Positions 10,860 through 25,609 of a DNA stretch of 64,000 nucleotides are shown one piece after another. The stretch covers positions 273,413,426 through 273,477,425 of the forward strand of contig CP136063.1 of the NCBI GenBank assembly GCA_032622095.1, in the 5' to 3' direction. The DNA comes from Siphonodentalium dalli. Its lineage: Eukaryota > Mollusca > Scaphopoda > Gadilida > Siphonodentaliidae. Each line of letters starts with the position of its first letter. The stretch's first letter is position 1. Under the pieces are notes generated by a model. That model was not told the DNA's origin and did not search any database. It saw only the letters and a program-made list of their open reading frames with translations. The position numbers and the translations under genes are program-made.

Positions 10860-12259
10860 AATGAACGCTCTTTATTTGTAACATACCAGGAATAGACTAA
10901 CAATGAACGCTCTTTATTTGTAACATACCAGGGATAGACTAACAATTTACGCTCTTTATTTGTAATATACCATGAATAGACTAACAATGAACGTTCTTTA
11001 TTTGTAACAAACCAGGAATAGACTAACTATGAGCGTTCTTTATTTGTAACATACCAGGAGTAAGACTAACAATGAGCGTTCTTTATATGTAACATACCAG
11101 TAATATACTATCGATCAACGCTCTTTATATGTAACACACCAGGAGTAAGGCTAACAATGAGCGTTCTTTATTTTTAACATACCAGGAATAAGATTAACAA
11201 TGAGCGATCTTTATTTGTAACATACCATGCATTTTCTAACAAGGAACGCTCTTTATTGGTAATATACAATGAGTAGAGTAACAATGAACGCTCTTTATGT
11301 GTAATAAACCAGGAATAAGACTAACAATGCACGATCATTATTTGTAACATACCATGAATATACTAACAAGGAACGCTCTTTATTTGTAACATACCAGGAA
11401 TAGACTAACAATGAGCGTTCTTTATTGGTAACATACCAGGAGTAAGACTAACAATGAACGCTCTTTATTTAAAACATATCAGGAATAGACTAACAATGAG
11501 CGTTCTTTATTTGTAGCATACAAGGAGTAAGACTAACAATGAACGCTCTTTATTTGTAACAAACCAGGAATAGACTATATAACAATGAGCGTTATTTATT
11601 TGTAACAAACCAGGAATAGACTAACAATGAACGCTCTTTATTTTTAACATACAATGTGTAAGACTAACAATGAACGCTCTTTATTTGTAACATACCAGGA
11701 ATAAGACTAACAATGAACGATCTTTATTTGTAACATGCCATGAATATACTAACAAGGAACGCTCTTTATTTGTAACATACAATGATCAAGACTAACAATG
11801 AACGGTCTTTATTGGTAACAAACTATACATACCACGAATAAGACTAACAATGGACGTTCTTTGTTGGTTACATACCAGGAATAGACTAACAATGAACGCT
11901 CTTTATTTGTAACATACCAGGAATAAGACTAACAATGAGCGTTCTTTATTTGTAACATACCAGGAATAGACTAACAATGAACGCTCTTTATTTGTAACAT
12001 ACCAGGAATAGACTAACAATGGGCATTCTATATTGGTAACATACCAGGAGTAAGACTAACAATGAACGCTCTTTATTTGTAACATACCAGGAATAGATTA
12101 GCAATGAACGCTCTTTATTTGTAACATACCAGGAATAGACAAACAATGAACGCTCTGTATTTGTAACATACCAGGAATAGATAAACAATTAACGCTCTTT
12201 ATTTGTAACATACCAGGAATAAGACTAACAATGAACGCTCATTATTGGTATGTGAATGA

Positions 12260-12690
12260 TCTTTATTTGTAACATACCATGAATAAGACTAACAATGGAC
12301 GTACTTTGTTGGTTACATACCAGGAATAAGACAGGCAATGAACGCTCTTTATTTGTAACATACCATGAATAAGACTAGCAATGGACGTTCTTTGTTGGTT
12401 AAATACCAGGAATAAGACTAGCAATGAACGCTCTTTATTTGTAACATACCAGGAGTAAGACTAACAATGAACGCTCTTTATTTGTAACTTACCAAGAGTA
12501 AGACTAACAATGGACGTTATTTGTTGTTTACATACCAGGGATAAGACTAGCAATGAACGCTCTTTATTTGTAACATGCAATGAATAAGACTAACAATTGA
12601 CGTTCTTTGTTGGTTACATACCAGAAATAAGACTAGCAATGAACGCTCTTTATTTTTAACATACCATGAATAAGACTAACAATGGACGTT
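12260..12690 (+). repeat. A/B dimer domain 4 (short)
   Basis: Lacks 215 bp (five 43-bp units) compared with domain 5, then ends at the TTCAATTG unit. Confidence 0.83.
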
Positions 12691-12691
12691 C

Positions 12692-15600
12692 TTCAATTGT
12701 AACATACCAGGAATAGACTAACAATGAACGCTCTTTATTTGTAACATACCAGGAATAGACTAACAATGAACGCTCTTTATTTGTAACATACCAGGGATAG
12801 ACCAACAATTAACGCTCTTTATTTGTAATATACCATGAATAGACTAACAATGAACGTTCTTTATTTGTAACATACCATGAATAAACTAACAATGAACGTT
12901 CTTTATTTGTAACATACCAGGAATAAGACAAACAATGAACGCTCTTTATTTGTAACATACCAGGAATAGTCTTACAATGAACGCTCTTTATTTGTAACAT
13001 AACATGAATAGACTAGCAATGAACGCTCTTTATTAGTAACATACCAGGAATATAATAACAATGAATGCTCTTTATTTGTAACATACCAGGAATAGACTAA
13101 CAATGAACGCTCTTTATTTGGAACATACCATGAATAGACTAAAAATGAACGTTCTTTATTTGTAACATACCAGGAATAGAGTAACAATGAACGCTCTTTA
13201 TTTGTAACATACCAGGAATAGACTAACAATGAACGCTCTTTATTTGTAACTTACCAGGAATAGACTAACAATGAACGTTCTTTATTTGTAACATACCATG
13301 AATAGACTAACAACGAACGCTCTTTATTTGTAACATACCAGGAATAGACTAGCAATGAACGCTCTTTATTTGTAACATACCAGGAATAGACTAACAATGA
13401 GCGTTCTTTATTTGTAACATACCAGGAATAGACTAACAATGAACGCTCTTTATTTGTAACATACCAGGAATAGACTAACAATGAGCATTCTGTGTTGGTT
13501 ACATACCACGAATAAGACGAGCAATGAACGCACTTTATTTGTAACATACCAGGAATAGACTAACAATGAACGCTCTGTATTTGTAACATACCAGGAATAG
13601 ATAAACAATTAACGCTCTTTATTTGTAACATACCAGGAATAAGACTAACAATGAACGCTCATTATTGGTATGTGAATGATCTTTATTTGTAACATACCAT
13701 GATTAAGACTAACAATGGACGTACTTTGTTGGTTAAATACCAGGAATAAGACTAACAATGAGCGTTCGCTATTTGTAACATACCAGGGATAGACCAACAA
13801 TTAACGCTCTTTATTTGTAATATACCATGAATAGACTAACAATGAACGTTCTTTATTTGTAACATAACATGAATAGACTAGCAATGAACGCTCTTTATTA
13901 GTAACATACCAGGAATATAATAACAATGAACGCTCTTTATTTGTAACATACCAGGAATAGACTAACAATGAACGCTCTTTATTTGGAACATACCATGAAT
14001 AGACTAAAAATGAACGTTCTTTATTTGTAACATACCAGGAATAGAGTAACAATGAACGCTCTTTATTTGTAACATACCAGGAATAGACTAACAATGAACG
14101 CTCTTTATTTGTAACTTACCAGGAATAGACTAACAATGAACGTTCTTTATTTGTAACATACCAGGAATAGACTAACAATGAGCGTTCTTTATTTGTAGCA
14201 TATTAGGAGTAAGACTAACAATGAAAGTTCTTTATTTTTAACATACAATGAGTAAGACTAACAATGAACGCTCTATATTTGTAACATACCAGGCATAAGA
14301 CTAACAATGAACGATCTTTATTTGTAACATACCATGAATATATTAACAATGAACGCTTTTTATGTGTATCATACCAGGAATAAGACTAACAATGAACGCT
14401 CTTTATTTGTAACATACCATGATTAATAACGCTGCACCAGCTCACAAAAGAAACCATCCAACAATAAAGACCAATGAACGCTCTTTATTTGTAACATACC
14501 AGGAATAGACTAACAATGAACGCTCTTTATTTGTAACATACCAGGGATAGACTAACAATTTACGCTCTTTATTTGTAATATACCATGAATAGACTAACAA
14601 TGAACGTTCTTTATTTGTAACAAACCAGGAATAGACTAACTATGAGCGTTCTTTATTTGTAACATACCAGGAGTAAGACTAACAATGAGCGTTCTTTATA
14701 TGTAACATACCAGTAATATACTATCGATCAACGCTCTTTATATGTAACACACCAGGAGTAAGGCTAACAATGAGCGTTCTTTATTTTTAACATACCAGGA
14801 ATAAGATTAACAATGAGCGATCTTTATTTGTAACATACCATGCATTTTCTAACAAGGAACGCTCTTTATTGGTAATATACAATGAGTAGAGTAACAATGA
14901 ACGCTCTTTATGTGTAATAAACCAGGAATAAGACTAACAATGCACGATCATTATTTGTAACATACCATGAATATACTAACAAGGAACGCTCTTTATTTGT
15001 AACATACCAGGAATAGACTAACAATGAGCGTTCTTTATTGGTAACATACCAGGAGTAAGACTAACAATGAACGCTCTTTATTTAAAACATATCAGGAATA
15101 GACTAACAATGAGCGTTCTTTATTTGTAACATACAAGGAGTAAGACTAACAATGAACGCTCTTTATTTGTAACAAACCAGGAATAGACTATATAACAATG
15201 AGCGTTATTTATTTGTAACAAACCAGGAATAGACTAACAATGAACGCTCTTTATTTTTAACATACAATGTGTAAGACTAACAATGAACGCTCTTTATTTG
15301 TAACATACCAGGAATAAGACTAACAATGAACGAACTTTATTTGTAACATGCCATGAATATACTAACAAGGAACGCTCTTTATTTGTAACATACAATGATC
15401 AAGACTAACAATGAACGGTCTTTATTGGTAACAAACTATACATACCACGAATAAGACTAACAATGGACGTTCTTTGTTGGTTACATACCAGGAATAGACT
15501 AACAATGAACGCTCTTTATTTGTAACATACCAGGAATAAGACTAACAATGAGCGTTCTTTATTTGTAACATACCAGGAATAGACTAACAATGAACGCTCT

Positions 15601-16519
15601 TTATTTGTAACATACCAGGAATAGACTAACAATGGGCATTCTATATTGGTAACATACCAGGAGTAAGACTAACAATGAACGCTCTTTATTTGTAACATAC
15701 CAGGAATAGATTAGCAATGAACGCTCTTTATTTGTAACATACCAGGAATAGACAAACAATGAACGCTCTGTATTTGTAACATACCAGGAATAGATAAACA
15801 ATTAACGCTCTTTATTTGTAACATACCAGGAATAAGACTAACAATGAACGCTCATTATTGGTATGTGAATGATCTTTATTTGTAACATACCATGAATAAG
15901 ACTAACAATGGACGTACTTTGTTGGTTACATACCAGGAATAAGACAGGCAATGAACGCTCTTTATTTGTAACATACCATGAATAAGACTAGCAATGGACG
16001 TTCTTTGTTGGTTAAATACCAGGAATAAGACTAGCAATGAACGCTCTTTATTTGTAACATACCAGGAGTAAGACTAACAATGAACGCTCTTTATTGGTAA
16101 CATACCAGGAGTAAGACTAACAATGGACGTTCTTTGTTGGTTACATACCAGGGATAAGACTAGCAATGAACGCTCTTTATTTGTAACATACCATGAATAA
16201 GACTAACAATGGACGTTCTTTGTTGGTTACATACCAGGAATAAGACTAGCAATGAACGCTCTTTATTTGTAACATATCAGGAGTAAGACTAACAATGAAC
16301 GCTCTTTATTTGTAACTTACCAAGAGTAAGACTAACAATGGACGTTATTTGTTGTTTACATACCAGGGATAAGACTAGCAATGAACGCTCTTTATTTGTA
16401 ACATGCAATGAATAAGACTAACAATTGACGTTCTTTGTTGGTTACATACCAGAAATAAGACTAGCAATGAACGCTCTTTATTTTTAACATACCATGAATA
16501 AGACTAACAATGGACGTTC
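12692..16519 (+). repeat. Higher-order block S, copy 2
   Basis: Adjacent to copy 1. Three 42-bp monomers (126 bp, including ATGATCGTTC) are missing near 13.38 kb. The next rare TTCAATTG unit, at 16,520, starts a short extra copy that reads TTCAATTGCAAC. Confidence 0.82.
14422..14472 (+). repeat. 51-bp non-consensus segment, copy 3
   Basis: Same segment and same 85-bp upstream loss as copy 2, but preceded by CCATG rather than CCAGG. Confidence 0.9.
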
Positions 16520-16520
16520 T
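15875..16520 (+). repeat. A/B dimer domain 5
   Basis: Full core order, ending at the TTCAATTGCAAC unit. Confidence 0.85.
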
Positions 16521-16789
16521 TCAATTGCAACATACCAGGAATAGACTAACAATGAACGCTCTTTATTTGTAACATACCAGGAATAGACTAACAATGAACG
16601 CTCTTTATTTGTAACATACCAGGGATAGACCAACAATTAACGCTCTTTATTTGTAATATACCATGAATAGACTAACAATGAACGTTCTTTATTTGTAACA
16701 TACCATGAATAAACTAACAATGAACGTTCTTTATTTGTAACATACCAGGAATAAGACAAACAATGAACGCTCTTTATTTGTAACATACC

Positions 16790-16817
16790 AGGAATAGTCT
16801 TACAGGAATAGTCTTAC
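16790..16817 (+). repeat. 14-bp micro-duplication, copy 2
   Basis: Same doubled AGGAATAGTCTTAC followed by GTAATG, with the same downstream unit CTCTTTATTAGTAAC. The identical scar shows shared descent with 1,795. Confidence 0.9.
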
Positions 16818-17213
16818 GTAATGAACGCTCTTTATTAGTAACATACCAGGAATAAGACTAACAATGAGCGTTCGCTATTTGTAACATACCAGGAATAAGA
16901 CTAACAATGAGCGTTCTTTATTTGTAACATACCATGACTAAGACTGACAATGAACGGTATTTATTGGTAACATACAATGAGTAGACTTACAATGAACGCT
17001 CTTTATGTGTAACATACCAGGAATAAGACTAACAATGAACGATCTTTATTTGTAACATACCATGAATATACTAACGTGGAACGCTCTTTATTTCTAACAT
17101 ACCATGACTAATACTAACAATGAACGGTCTTATTTTTAACATACAATGAGTAAGACTAACATTGAACGCTGTGTATTTGTAACATACCACGAATAGACTA
17201 ACAATGAACGCTC

Positions 17214-20176
17214 TTCAATTGTAACATACCAGGAATAGACTAACAATGAACGCTCTTTATTTGTAACATACCAGGAATAGACTAACAATGAACGCGCTTT
17301 ATTTGTAACATACCAGGGATAGACCAACAATTAACGCTCTTTATTTGTAATATACCATGATTAGACTAACAATGAACGTTCTTTATTTGTAACATACCAT
17401 GAATAAACTAACAATGAACGTTCTTTATTTGTAACATACCAGGAATAAGACAAACAATGAACGCTCTTTATTTGTAACATACCAGGAATAGTCTTACAAT
17501 GAACGCTCTTTATTTGTAACATAACATGAATAGACTAGCAATGAACGCTCTTTATTAGTAACATACCAGGAATATAATAACAATGAATGCTCTTTATTTG
17601 TAACATACCAGGAATAGACTAACAATGAACGCTCTTTATTTGGAACATACCATGAATAGACTAAAAATGAACGTTCTTTATTTGTAACATACCAGGAATA
17701 GAGTAACAATGAACGCTCTTTATTTGTAACATACCAGGAATAGACTAACAATGAACGCTCTTTATTTGTAACTTACCAGGAATAGACTAACAATGAACGT
17801 TCTTTATTTGTAACATACCATGAATAGACTAACAACGAACGCTCTTTATTTGTAACATACCAGGAATAGACTAGCAATGAACGCTCTTTATTTGTAACAT
17901 ACCAGGAATATACTAACAATGATCGTTCTTTATTTGTAACATACCATGAATATACTAGCAATGAGCGTTCTTTATTTGTAACATACCAGGAATAGACTAA
18001 CAATGAACGCTCTTTATTTGTAACATACCAGGAATAGACTAACAATGAGCGTTCTTTATTTGTAACATACCAGGAATAGACTAACAATGAACGCTCTTTA
18101 TTTGTAACATACCAGGAATAGACTAACAATGAGCATTCTGTGTTGGTTACATACCACGAATAAGACGAGCAATGAACGCACTTTATTTGTAACATACCAG
18201 GAATAGACTAACAATGAACGCTCTGTATTTGTAACATACCAGGAATAGATAAACAATTAACGCTCTTTATTTGTAACATACCAGGAATAAGACTAACAAT
18301 GAACGCTCATTATTGGTATGTGAATGATCTTTATTTGTAACATACCATGATTAAGACTAACAATGGACGTACTTTGTTGGTTAAATACCAGGAATAAGAC
18401 TAACAATGAGCGTTCGCTATTTGTAACATACCAGGGATAGACCAACAATTAACGCTCTTTATTTGTAATATACCATGAATAGACTAACAATGAACGTTCT
18501 TTATTTGTAACATAACATGAATAGACTAGCAATGAACGCTCTTTATTAGTAACATACCAGGAATATAATAACAATGAACGCTCTTTATTTGTAACATACC
18601 AGGAATAGACTAACAATGAACGCTCTTTATTTGGAACATACCATGAATAGACTAAAAATGAACGTTCTTTATTTGTAACATACCAGGAATAGAGTAACAA
18701 TGAACGCTCTTTATTTGTAACATACCAGGAATAGACTAACAATGAACGCTCTTTATTTGTAACTTACCAGGAATAGACTAACAATGAACGTTCTTTATTT
18801 GTAACATACCAGGAATAGACTAACAATGAGCGTTCTTTATTTGTAGCATATTAGGAGTAAGACTAACAATGAAAGTTCTTTATTTTTAACATACAATGAG
18901 TAAGACTAACAATGAACGCTCTATATTTGTAACATACCAGGCATAAGACTAACAATGAACGATCTTTATTTGTAACATACCATGAATATATTAACAATGA
19001 ACGCTTTTTATGTGTATCATACCAGGAATAAGACTAACAATGAACGCTCTTTATTTGTAACATAACATGAATAAGAATAACAATGGACGGTCTGTATTTG
19101 TAACATACCACGAATAGACTAACAATGAACGCTCTTTAATTGTAACATACCAGGATTAATAACGCTGCACCAGCTCACAAAAGAAACCATCCAACAATAA
19201 AGACCAATGAACGCTCTTTATTTGTAACATACCAGGAATAGACTAACAATGAACGCTCTTTATTTGTAACATACCAGGGATAGACTAACAATTTACGCTC
19301 TTTATTTGTAATATACCATGAATAGACTAACAATGAACGTTCTTTATTTGTAACAAACCAGGAATAGACTAACTATGAGCGTTCTTTATTTGTAACATAC
19401 CAGGAGTAAGACTAACAATGAGCGTTCTTTATATGTAACATACCAGTAATATACTATCGATCAACGCTCTTTATATGTAACACACCAGGAGTAAGGCTAA
19501 CAATGAGCGTTCTTTATTTTTAACATACCAGGAATAAGATTAACAATGAGCGATCTTTATTTGTATCATACCATGCATTTTCTAACAAGGAACGCTCTTT
19601 ATTGGTAATATACAATGAGTAGAGTAACAATGAACGCTCTTTATGTGTAATAAACCAGGAATAAGACTAACAATGCACGATCATTATTTGTAACATACCA
19701 TGAATATACTAACAAGGAACGCTCTTTATTTGTAACATACCAGGAATAGACTAACAATGAGCGTTCTTTATTGGTAACATACCAGGAGTAAGACTAACAA
19801 TGAACGCTCTTTATTTAAAACATATCAGGAATAGACTAACAATGAGCGTTCTTTATTTGTAACATACAAGGAGTAAGACTAACAATGAACGCTCTTTATT
19901 TGTAACAAACCAGGAATAGACTATATAACAATGAGCGTTATTTATTTGTAACAAACCAGGAATAGACTAACAATGAACGCTCTTTATTTTTAACATACAA
20001 TGTGTAAGACTAACAATGAACGCTCTTTATTTGTAACATACCAGGAATAAGACTAACAATGAACGATCTTTATTTGTAACATGCCATGAATATACTAACA
20101 AGGAACGCTCTTTATTTGTAACATACAATGATCAAGACTAACAATGAACGGTCTTTATTGGTAACAAACTATACAT
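17214..20176 (+). repeat. Higher-order block S, copy 3
   Basis: Matches copy 1 to about 11,831, where the copies split at AAACTATACATA followed by CCACG (copy 1) or GAC (this copy). It retains the 126 bp lost in copy 2 and the 85 bp before the 51-bp segment lost in copies 1 and 2, so it is the most complete version. Confidence 0.82.
19155..19205 (+). repeat. 51-bp non-consensus segment, copy 4
   Basis: Preceded by the full context (GGACGGTCTGTATTTG unit, then the CTCTTTAATTG unit), as in copies 1 and 5-10. It therefore shows the arrangement that copies 2 and 3 have lost. Confidence 0.9.
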
Positions 20177-20350
20177 AGACTAACAATGAACGCTCTTTAT
20201 GTGTAACATACCAGGAATAAGACTACCAATGGACGTTCTTTGTCGGTTACATACCAGGAATAGACTAACAATAAACGCTCTTTGTTTGTAACATACCAGG
20301 AATAGACTAACAATGAACGCTCTTTATTTGTAACATACCAGGAATAAGAC

Positions 20351-20370
20351 TAACAATGAATGATAGACTA
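20351..20370 (+). repeat. Out-of-register junction between two monomer contexts
   Basis: AACAATGAATGA is joined to TAGACTAAAAATGAGCG. The left part matches the unit near 5,815 (AATGAATGATCTTTATTGG) and the right part the unit near 6,868 (AATAGACTAAAAATGAGCG). The shared AATGA/AATA sequence suggests a short-homology join. A second, in-register switch follows near 20,570. Confidence 0.8.
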
Positions 20371-20571
20371 AAAATGAGCGTTCGTTATTTGTAACATACC
20401 ATGAATAGACTAACAATGAACGCTCTTTATTTGTAACATACCAGGAATAGACTAGCAATGAACGCTCTTTATGTGTAACATACCAGGAATATACTAACAA
20501 TGATCGTTCGTTATTTGTAACATACCATGAATATACTAACAATGAGCGTTCTTTATTTGTAACATACCAGG

Positions 20572-22588
20572 AATAAACCAACAATGGACGTTCTTTGTTG
20601 GTTACATACCAGGAATAGATTAACAGTGAACGCTCTTTATTTGTAACATACCATGAATAAGACTAACAATGGACGTTCTTTGTTGGTTACATACCAGGAG
20701 TAAGACTATCAATGAGCGTTCTTTATTTGTAACATACAAGGAATAGACTAACAATGAACGCTCTTTATTAGTAACATACCAGGAATAAGACTAACAATGA
20801 GCGTTCGCTATTTGTAACATACCAGGAATAAGACTAACAATGAGCGTTCTTTATTTGTAACATACCATGACTAAGACTGACAATGAACGGTATTTATTGG
20901 TAACATACAATGAGTAGACTTACAATGAACGCTCTTTATGTGTAACATACCAGGAATAAGACTAACAATGAACGATCTTTATTTGTAACATACCATGAAT
21001 ATACTAACGTGGAACGCTCTTTATTTCTAACATACCATGACTAATACTAACAATGAACGGTCTTATTTTTAACATACAATGAGTAAGACTAACATTGAAC
21101 GCTCTGTATTTGTAACATACCAGGCATAAGACTAACAATGAACGATCTTTATTTGTAACATACCATGAATATACTAACAATGAACGCTTTTTATGTGTAT
21201 CATACCAGGAATAAGACTAACAATGAACGCTCTTTATTTGTAACATACCATGAACAAGAATAACAATGGACGGTCTTTATTTGTAACATACCACGAATAG
21301 ACTAACAATGAACGCTCTTCAATTGTAACATACCAGGAATAGACTAACAATGAACGCTCTTTATTTGTAACATACCAGGAATAGACTAACAATGAACGCT
21401 CTTTATTTGTAACATACCAGGGATAGACCAACAATTAACGCTCTTTATTTGTAATATACCATGAATAGACTAACAATGAACGTTCTTTATTTGTAACATA
21501 CCATGAATAAACTAACAATGAACGTTCTTTATTTGTAACATACCAGGAATAAGACAAACAATGAACGCCTTTATTTGTAACATACCAGGAATAGTCTTAC
21601 AATGAACGCTCTTTATTTGTAACATAACATGAATAGACTAGCAATGAACGCTCTTTATTAGTAACATACCAGGAATATAATAACAATGAATGCTCTTTAT
21701 TTGTAACATACCAGGAATAGACTAACAATGAACGCTCTTTATTTGGAACATACCATGAATAGACTAAAAATGAACGTTCTTTATTTGTAACATACCAGGA
21801 ATAGAGTAACAATGAACGCTCTTTATTTGTAACATACCAGGAATAGACTAACAATGAACGCTCTTTATTTGTAACTTACCAGGAATAGACTAACAATGAA
21901 CGTTCTTTATTTGTAACATACCAGGAATAGACTAACAATGAGCGTTCTTTATTTGTAGCATATTAGGAGTAAGACTAACAATGAAAGTTCTTTATTTTTA
22001 ACATACAATGAGTCAGACTAACAATGCACGCTCTATATTTGTAACATACCAGGCATAAGACTAACAATGAACGATCTTTATTTGTAACATACCATGAATA
22101 CATTAACAATGAACGCTTTTTATGTGTATCATACCAGGAATAAGACTAACAATGAACGCTCTTTATTTGTAACATACCATGAATAAGAATAACAATGGAC
22201 GGTCTTTATTTGTAACATACCACGAATAGACTAACAATGAACGCTCTTTAATTGTAACATACCAGGAATAGACTAACAATGAACGCTCTTTATTTGTAAC
22301 ATACCAGGAATAGACTAACAATGAACGCTCTTTATTTGTAACATACCAGGGATAGACTAACAATTTACGCTCTTTATTTGTAATATACCATGAATAGACT
22401 AACAATGAACGTTCTTTATTTGTAACAAACCAGGAATAGACTAACTATGAGCGTTCTTTATTTGTAACATACCAGGAGTAAGACTAGCAATGAACACTCT
22501 TTATTTGTAACATACCAGGAGTAAGACTAACAATGAGCGTTCTTTATATGTAACATACCAGTAATATACTATCTATCAACGCTCTTTA
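20572..22588 (+). repeat. Higher-order block P with left extension, copy 2
   Basis: Matches 59,848-61,865 (offset 39,276 bp, then 39,277). The one-base step is a private deletion near 21,567, AACGCCTTTATTTG for AACGCTCTTTATTTG. Its right part, from 21,812, also matches the window start. Confidence 0.8.
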
Positions 22589-24094
22589 TATGTAACATAC
22601 CAGGAGTAAGGCTAACAATGAGCGTTCTTTATTTTTAACATACCAGGAATAAGATTAACAATGAGCGATCTTTATTTGTAACATACCATGAATGTTCTAA
22701 CAAGGAACGCTCTTTATTGGTAATATACAATGAGTAGAGTAACAATGAACGCTCTTTATGTGTAATAAACCAGGAATAAGACTAAAAATGCACGATCATT
22801 ATTTGTAACATACCATGAATATACTAACAAGGAACGCTCTTTATTTGTAACATACCAGGAATAGACTAACAATGAGCGTTCTTTATTGGTAACATACCAG
22901 GAGTAAGACTAACAATGAACGCTCTTTATTTAAAACATATCAGGAATAGACTAACAATGAGCGTTCTTTATTTGTAACATACAAGGAGTAAGATTAACAA
23001 TGAACGCTCTTTATTTGTAACAGACCAGGAATAGACTATATAACAATGAGCGTTATTTATTTGTAACAAACCAGGAATAGACTAAAAATGAACGCTCTTT
23101 ATTTTTAACATACAATGTGTAAGACTAACAATGAACGCTCTTTATTTGTAACATACCAGGAATAAGACTAACAATGAACGATCTTTATTTGTAACATGCC
23201 ATGAATATACTAACAAGGAACGCTCTTTATTTGTAACATACAATGATCAAGACTAACAATGAACGGTCTTTATTGGTAACACACAATACATAGACTAACA
23301 ATGAACGCTCTTTATGTGTAACATACCAGGAATAAGACTACCAATGGACGTTCTTTGTTGGTTACATACCAGGAATAGACTAACAATAAACGCTCTTTGT
23401 TTGTAACATACCAGGAATAGACTAACAATGAACGCTCTTTATTTGTAACATACCAGGAATAAGACTAACAATGAATGATCTTTATTGGTAACATACCAGG
23501 AATAGACTAACAATGAACGCTCATTATTGGTTATTTACCAGGAGGTGACTAACAGAGAACGCTCTTTATTTGTAACATACCATGAATAAGACTAACAATG
23601 GACGTTCTTTGTTGGTTACATACCAGGAATAGACTAACAATGAACGCTCTTTATTTGTAACATACCAGGAATAAGACTAACAATGAGCGTTCTTTATTTG
23701 TAACATACCAGGAATAGACTAACAATGAACGCTCTTTATTTGTAACATACCAGGAATAGACTAACAATGGGCATTCTATATTGGTAACATACCAGGAGTA
23801 AGACTAACAATGAACGCTCTTTATTTATAACATACCAGGAATAGACTAACAATGAGCATTCTGTGTTGGTTACATACCACGAATAAGACGAGCAATGAAC
23901 GCACTTTATTTGTAACATACCAGGAATAGATTAGCAATGAACGCTCTTTATTTGTAACATACCAGGAATAGACTAACAATGAACGCTCTGTATTTGTAAC
24001 ATACCAGGAATAGATAAACAATTAACGCTCTTTATTTGTAACATACCAGGAATAAGACTAACAATGAACGCTCATTATTGGTATGTGAATGATC

Positions 24095-24745
24095 TTTATT
24101 TGTAACATACCATGATTAAGACTAACAATGGACGTACTTTGTTGGTTACATACCAGGAATAAGACAGGCAATGAACGCTCTTTATTTGTAACATACCATG
24201 AATAAGACTAGCAATGGACGTTCTTTGTTGGTTAAATACCAGGAATAAGACTAGCAATGAACGCTCTTTATTTGTAACATACCAGGAGTAAGACTAACAA
24301 TGAACGCTCTTTATTGGTAACATACCAGGAGTAAGACTAACAATGGACGTTCTTTGTTGGTTACATACCAGGGATAAGACTAGCAATGAACGCTCTTTAT
24401 TTGTAACATACCATGAATAAGACTAACAATGGACGTTCTTTGTTGGTTACATACCAGGAATAAGACTAGCAATGAACGCTCTTTATTTGTAACATATCAG
24501 GAGTAAGACTAACAATGAACGCTCTTTATTTGTAACTTACCAAGAGTAAGACTAACAATGGACGTTCTTTGTTGGTTACATACCAGGGATAAGACTAGCA
24601 ATGAACGCTCTTTATTTGTAACATACCATGAATAAGACTAACAATGGACGTTCTTTGTTGGTTACATACCAGGAATAAGACTAGCAATGAACGCTCTTTA
24701 TTTGTAACATATCAGGAGTAAGACTAACAATGAACGCTCTTTATT
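24095..24745 (+). repeat. A/B dimer domain 6
   Basis: Contains the internal 215-bp duplication, then leaves the core order for the ATGCCATGAATATAC context. Confidence 0.83.
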
Positions 24746-25609
24746 TGTAACATACCAGGAATAAGACTAACAATGAACGATCTTTATTTGTAACATGCCA
24801 TGAATATACTAACAAGGAACGCTCTTTATTTGTAACATACAATGATCAAGACTAACAATGAACGGTCTTTATTGGTAACAAACAATACATAGACTAACAA
24901 TGAACGCTCTTTATGTGTAACATACCAGGAATAAGACTACCAATGGACGTTCTTTGTCGGTTACATACCAGGAATAGACTAACAATAAACGCTCTTTGTT
25001 TGTAACATACCAGGAATAGACTAACAATGAACGCTCTTTATTTGTAACATACCAGGAATAAGACTAACAATGAATGATCTTTATTGGTAACATACCAGGA
25101 ATAGACTAACAATGAACGCTCATTATTGGTTATTTACCAGGAGGTGACTAACATTGAACGCTCTTTATTTGTAACATACCATGAATAAGACTAACAATGG
25201 ACGTTCTTTGTTGGTTACATACCAGGAATAGACTAACAATGAACGCTCTTTATTTGTAACATACCAGGAATAAGACTAACAATGAGCGTTCTTTATTTGT
25301 AACATACCAGGAATAGACTAACAATGAACGCTCTTTATTTGTAACATACCAGGAATAGACTAACAATGGGCATTCTATATTGGTAACATACCAGGAGTAA
25401 GACTAACAATGAACGCTCTTTATTTGTAACATACCAGGATTAGATTAGCAATGAACGCTCTTTATTTGTAACATACCAGGAATAGACAAACAATGAACGC
25501 TCTGTATTTGTAACATACCAGGAATAGATAAACAATTAACGCTCTTTATTTGTAACATACCAGGAATAAGACTAACAATGAACGCTCATTATTGGTATGT
25601 GAATGATCT

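Larger units (their letters stand above)
8953..12691 (+). repeat. Higher-order block S, copy 1
   Basis: Begins at the rare unit CTCTTCAATTGTAAC. It recurs from 12,692 (offset 3,739 bp, then 3,613 after a 126-bp loss in the second copy) and from 17,214 (offset 8,261 bp, then 8,346). Near 12.47 kb it lacks 215 bp (five 43-bp units) that copy 2 has. Confidence 0.82.

Noticed and set aside
21560-21575. One-base deletion AACGCCTTTATTTG as a functional frameshift
   Set aside because: There is no gene here. It is a private base loss in one monomer, or a sequencing error.
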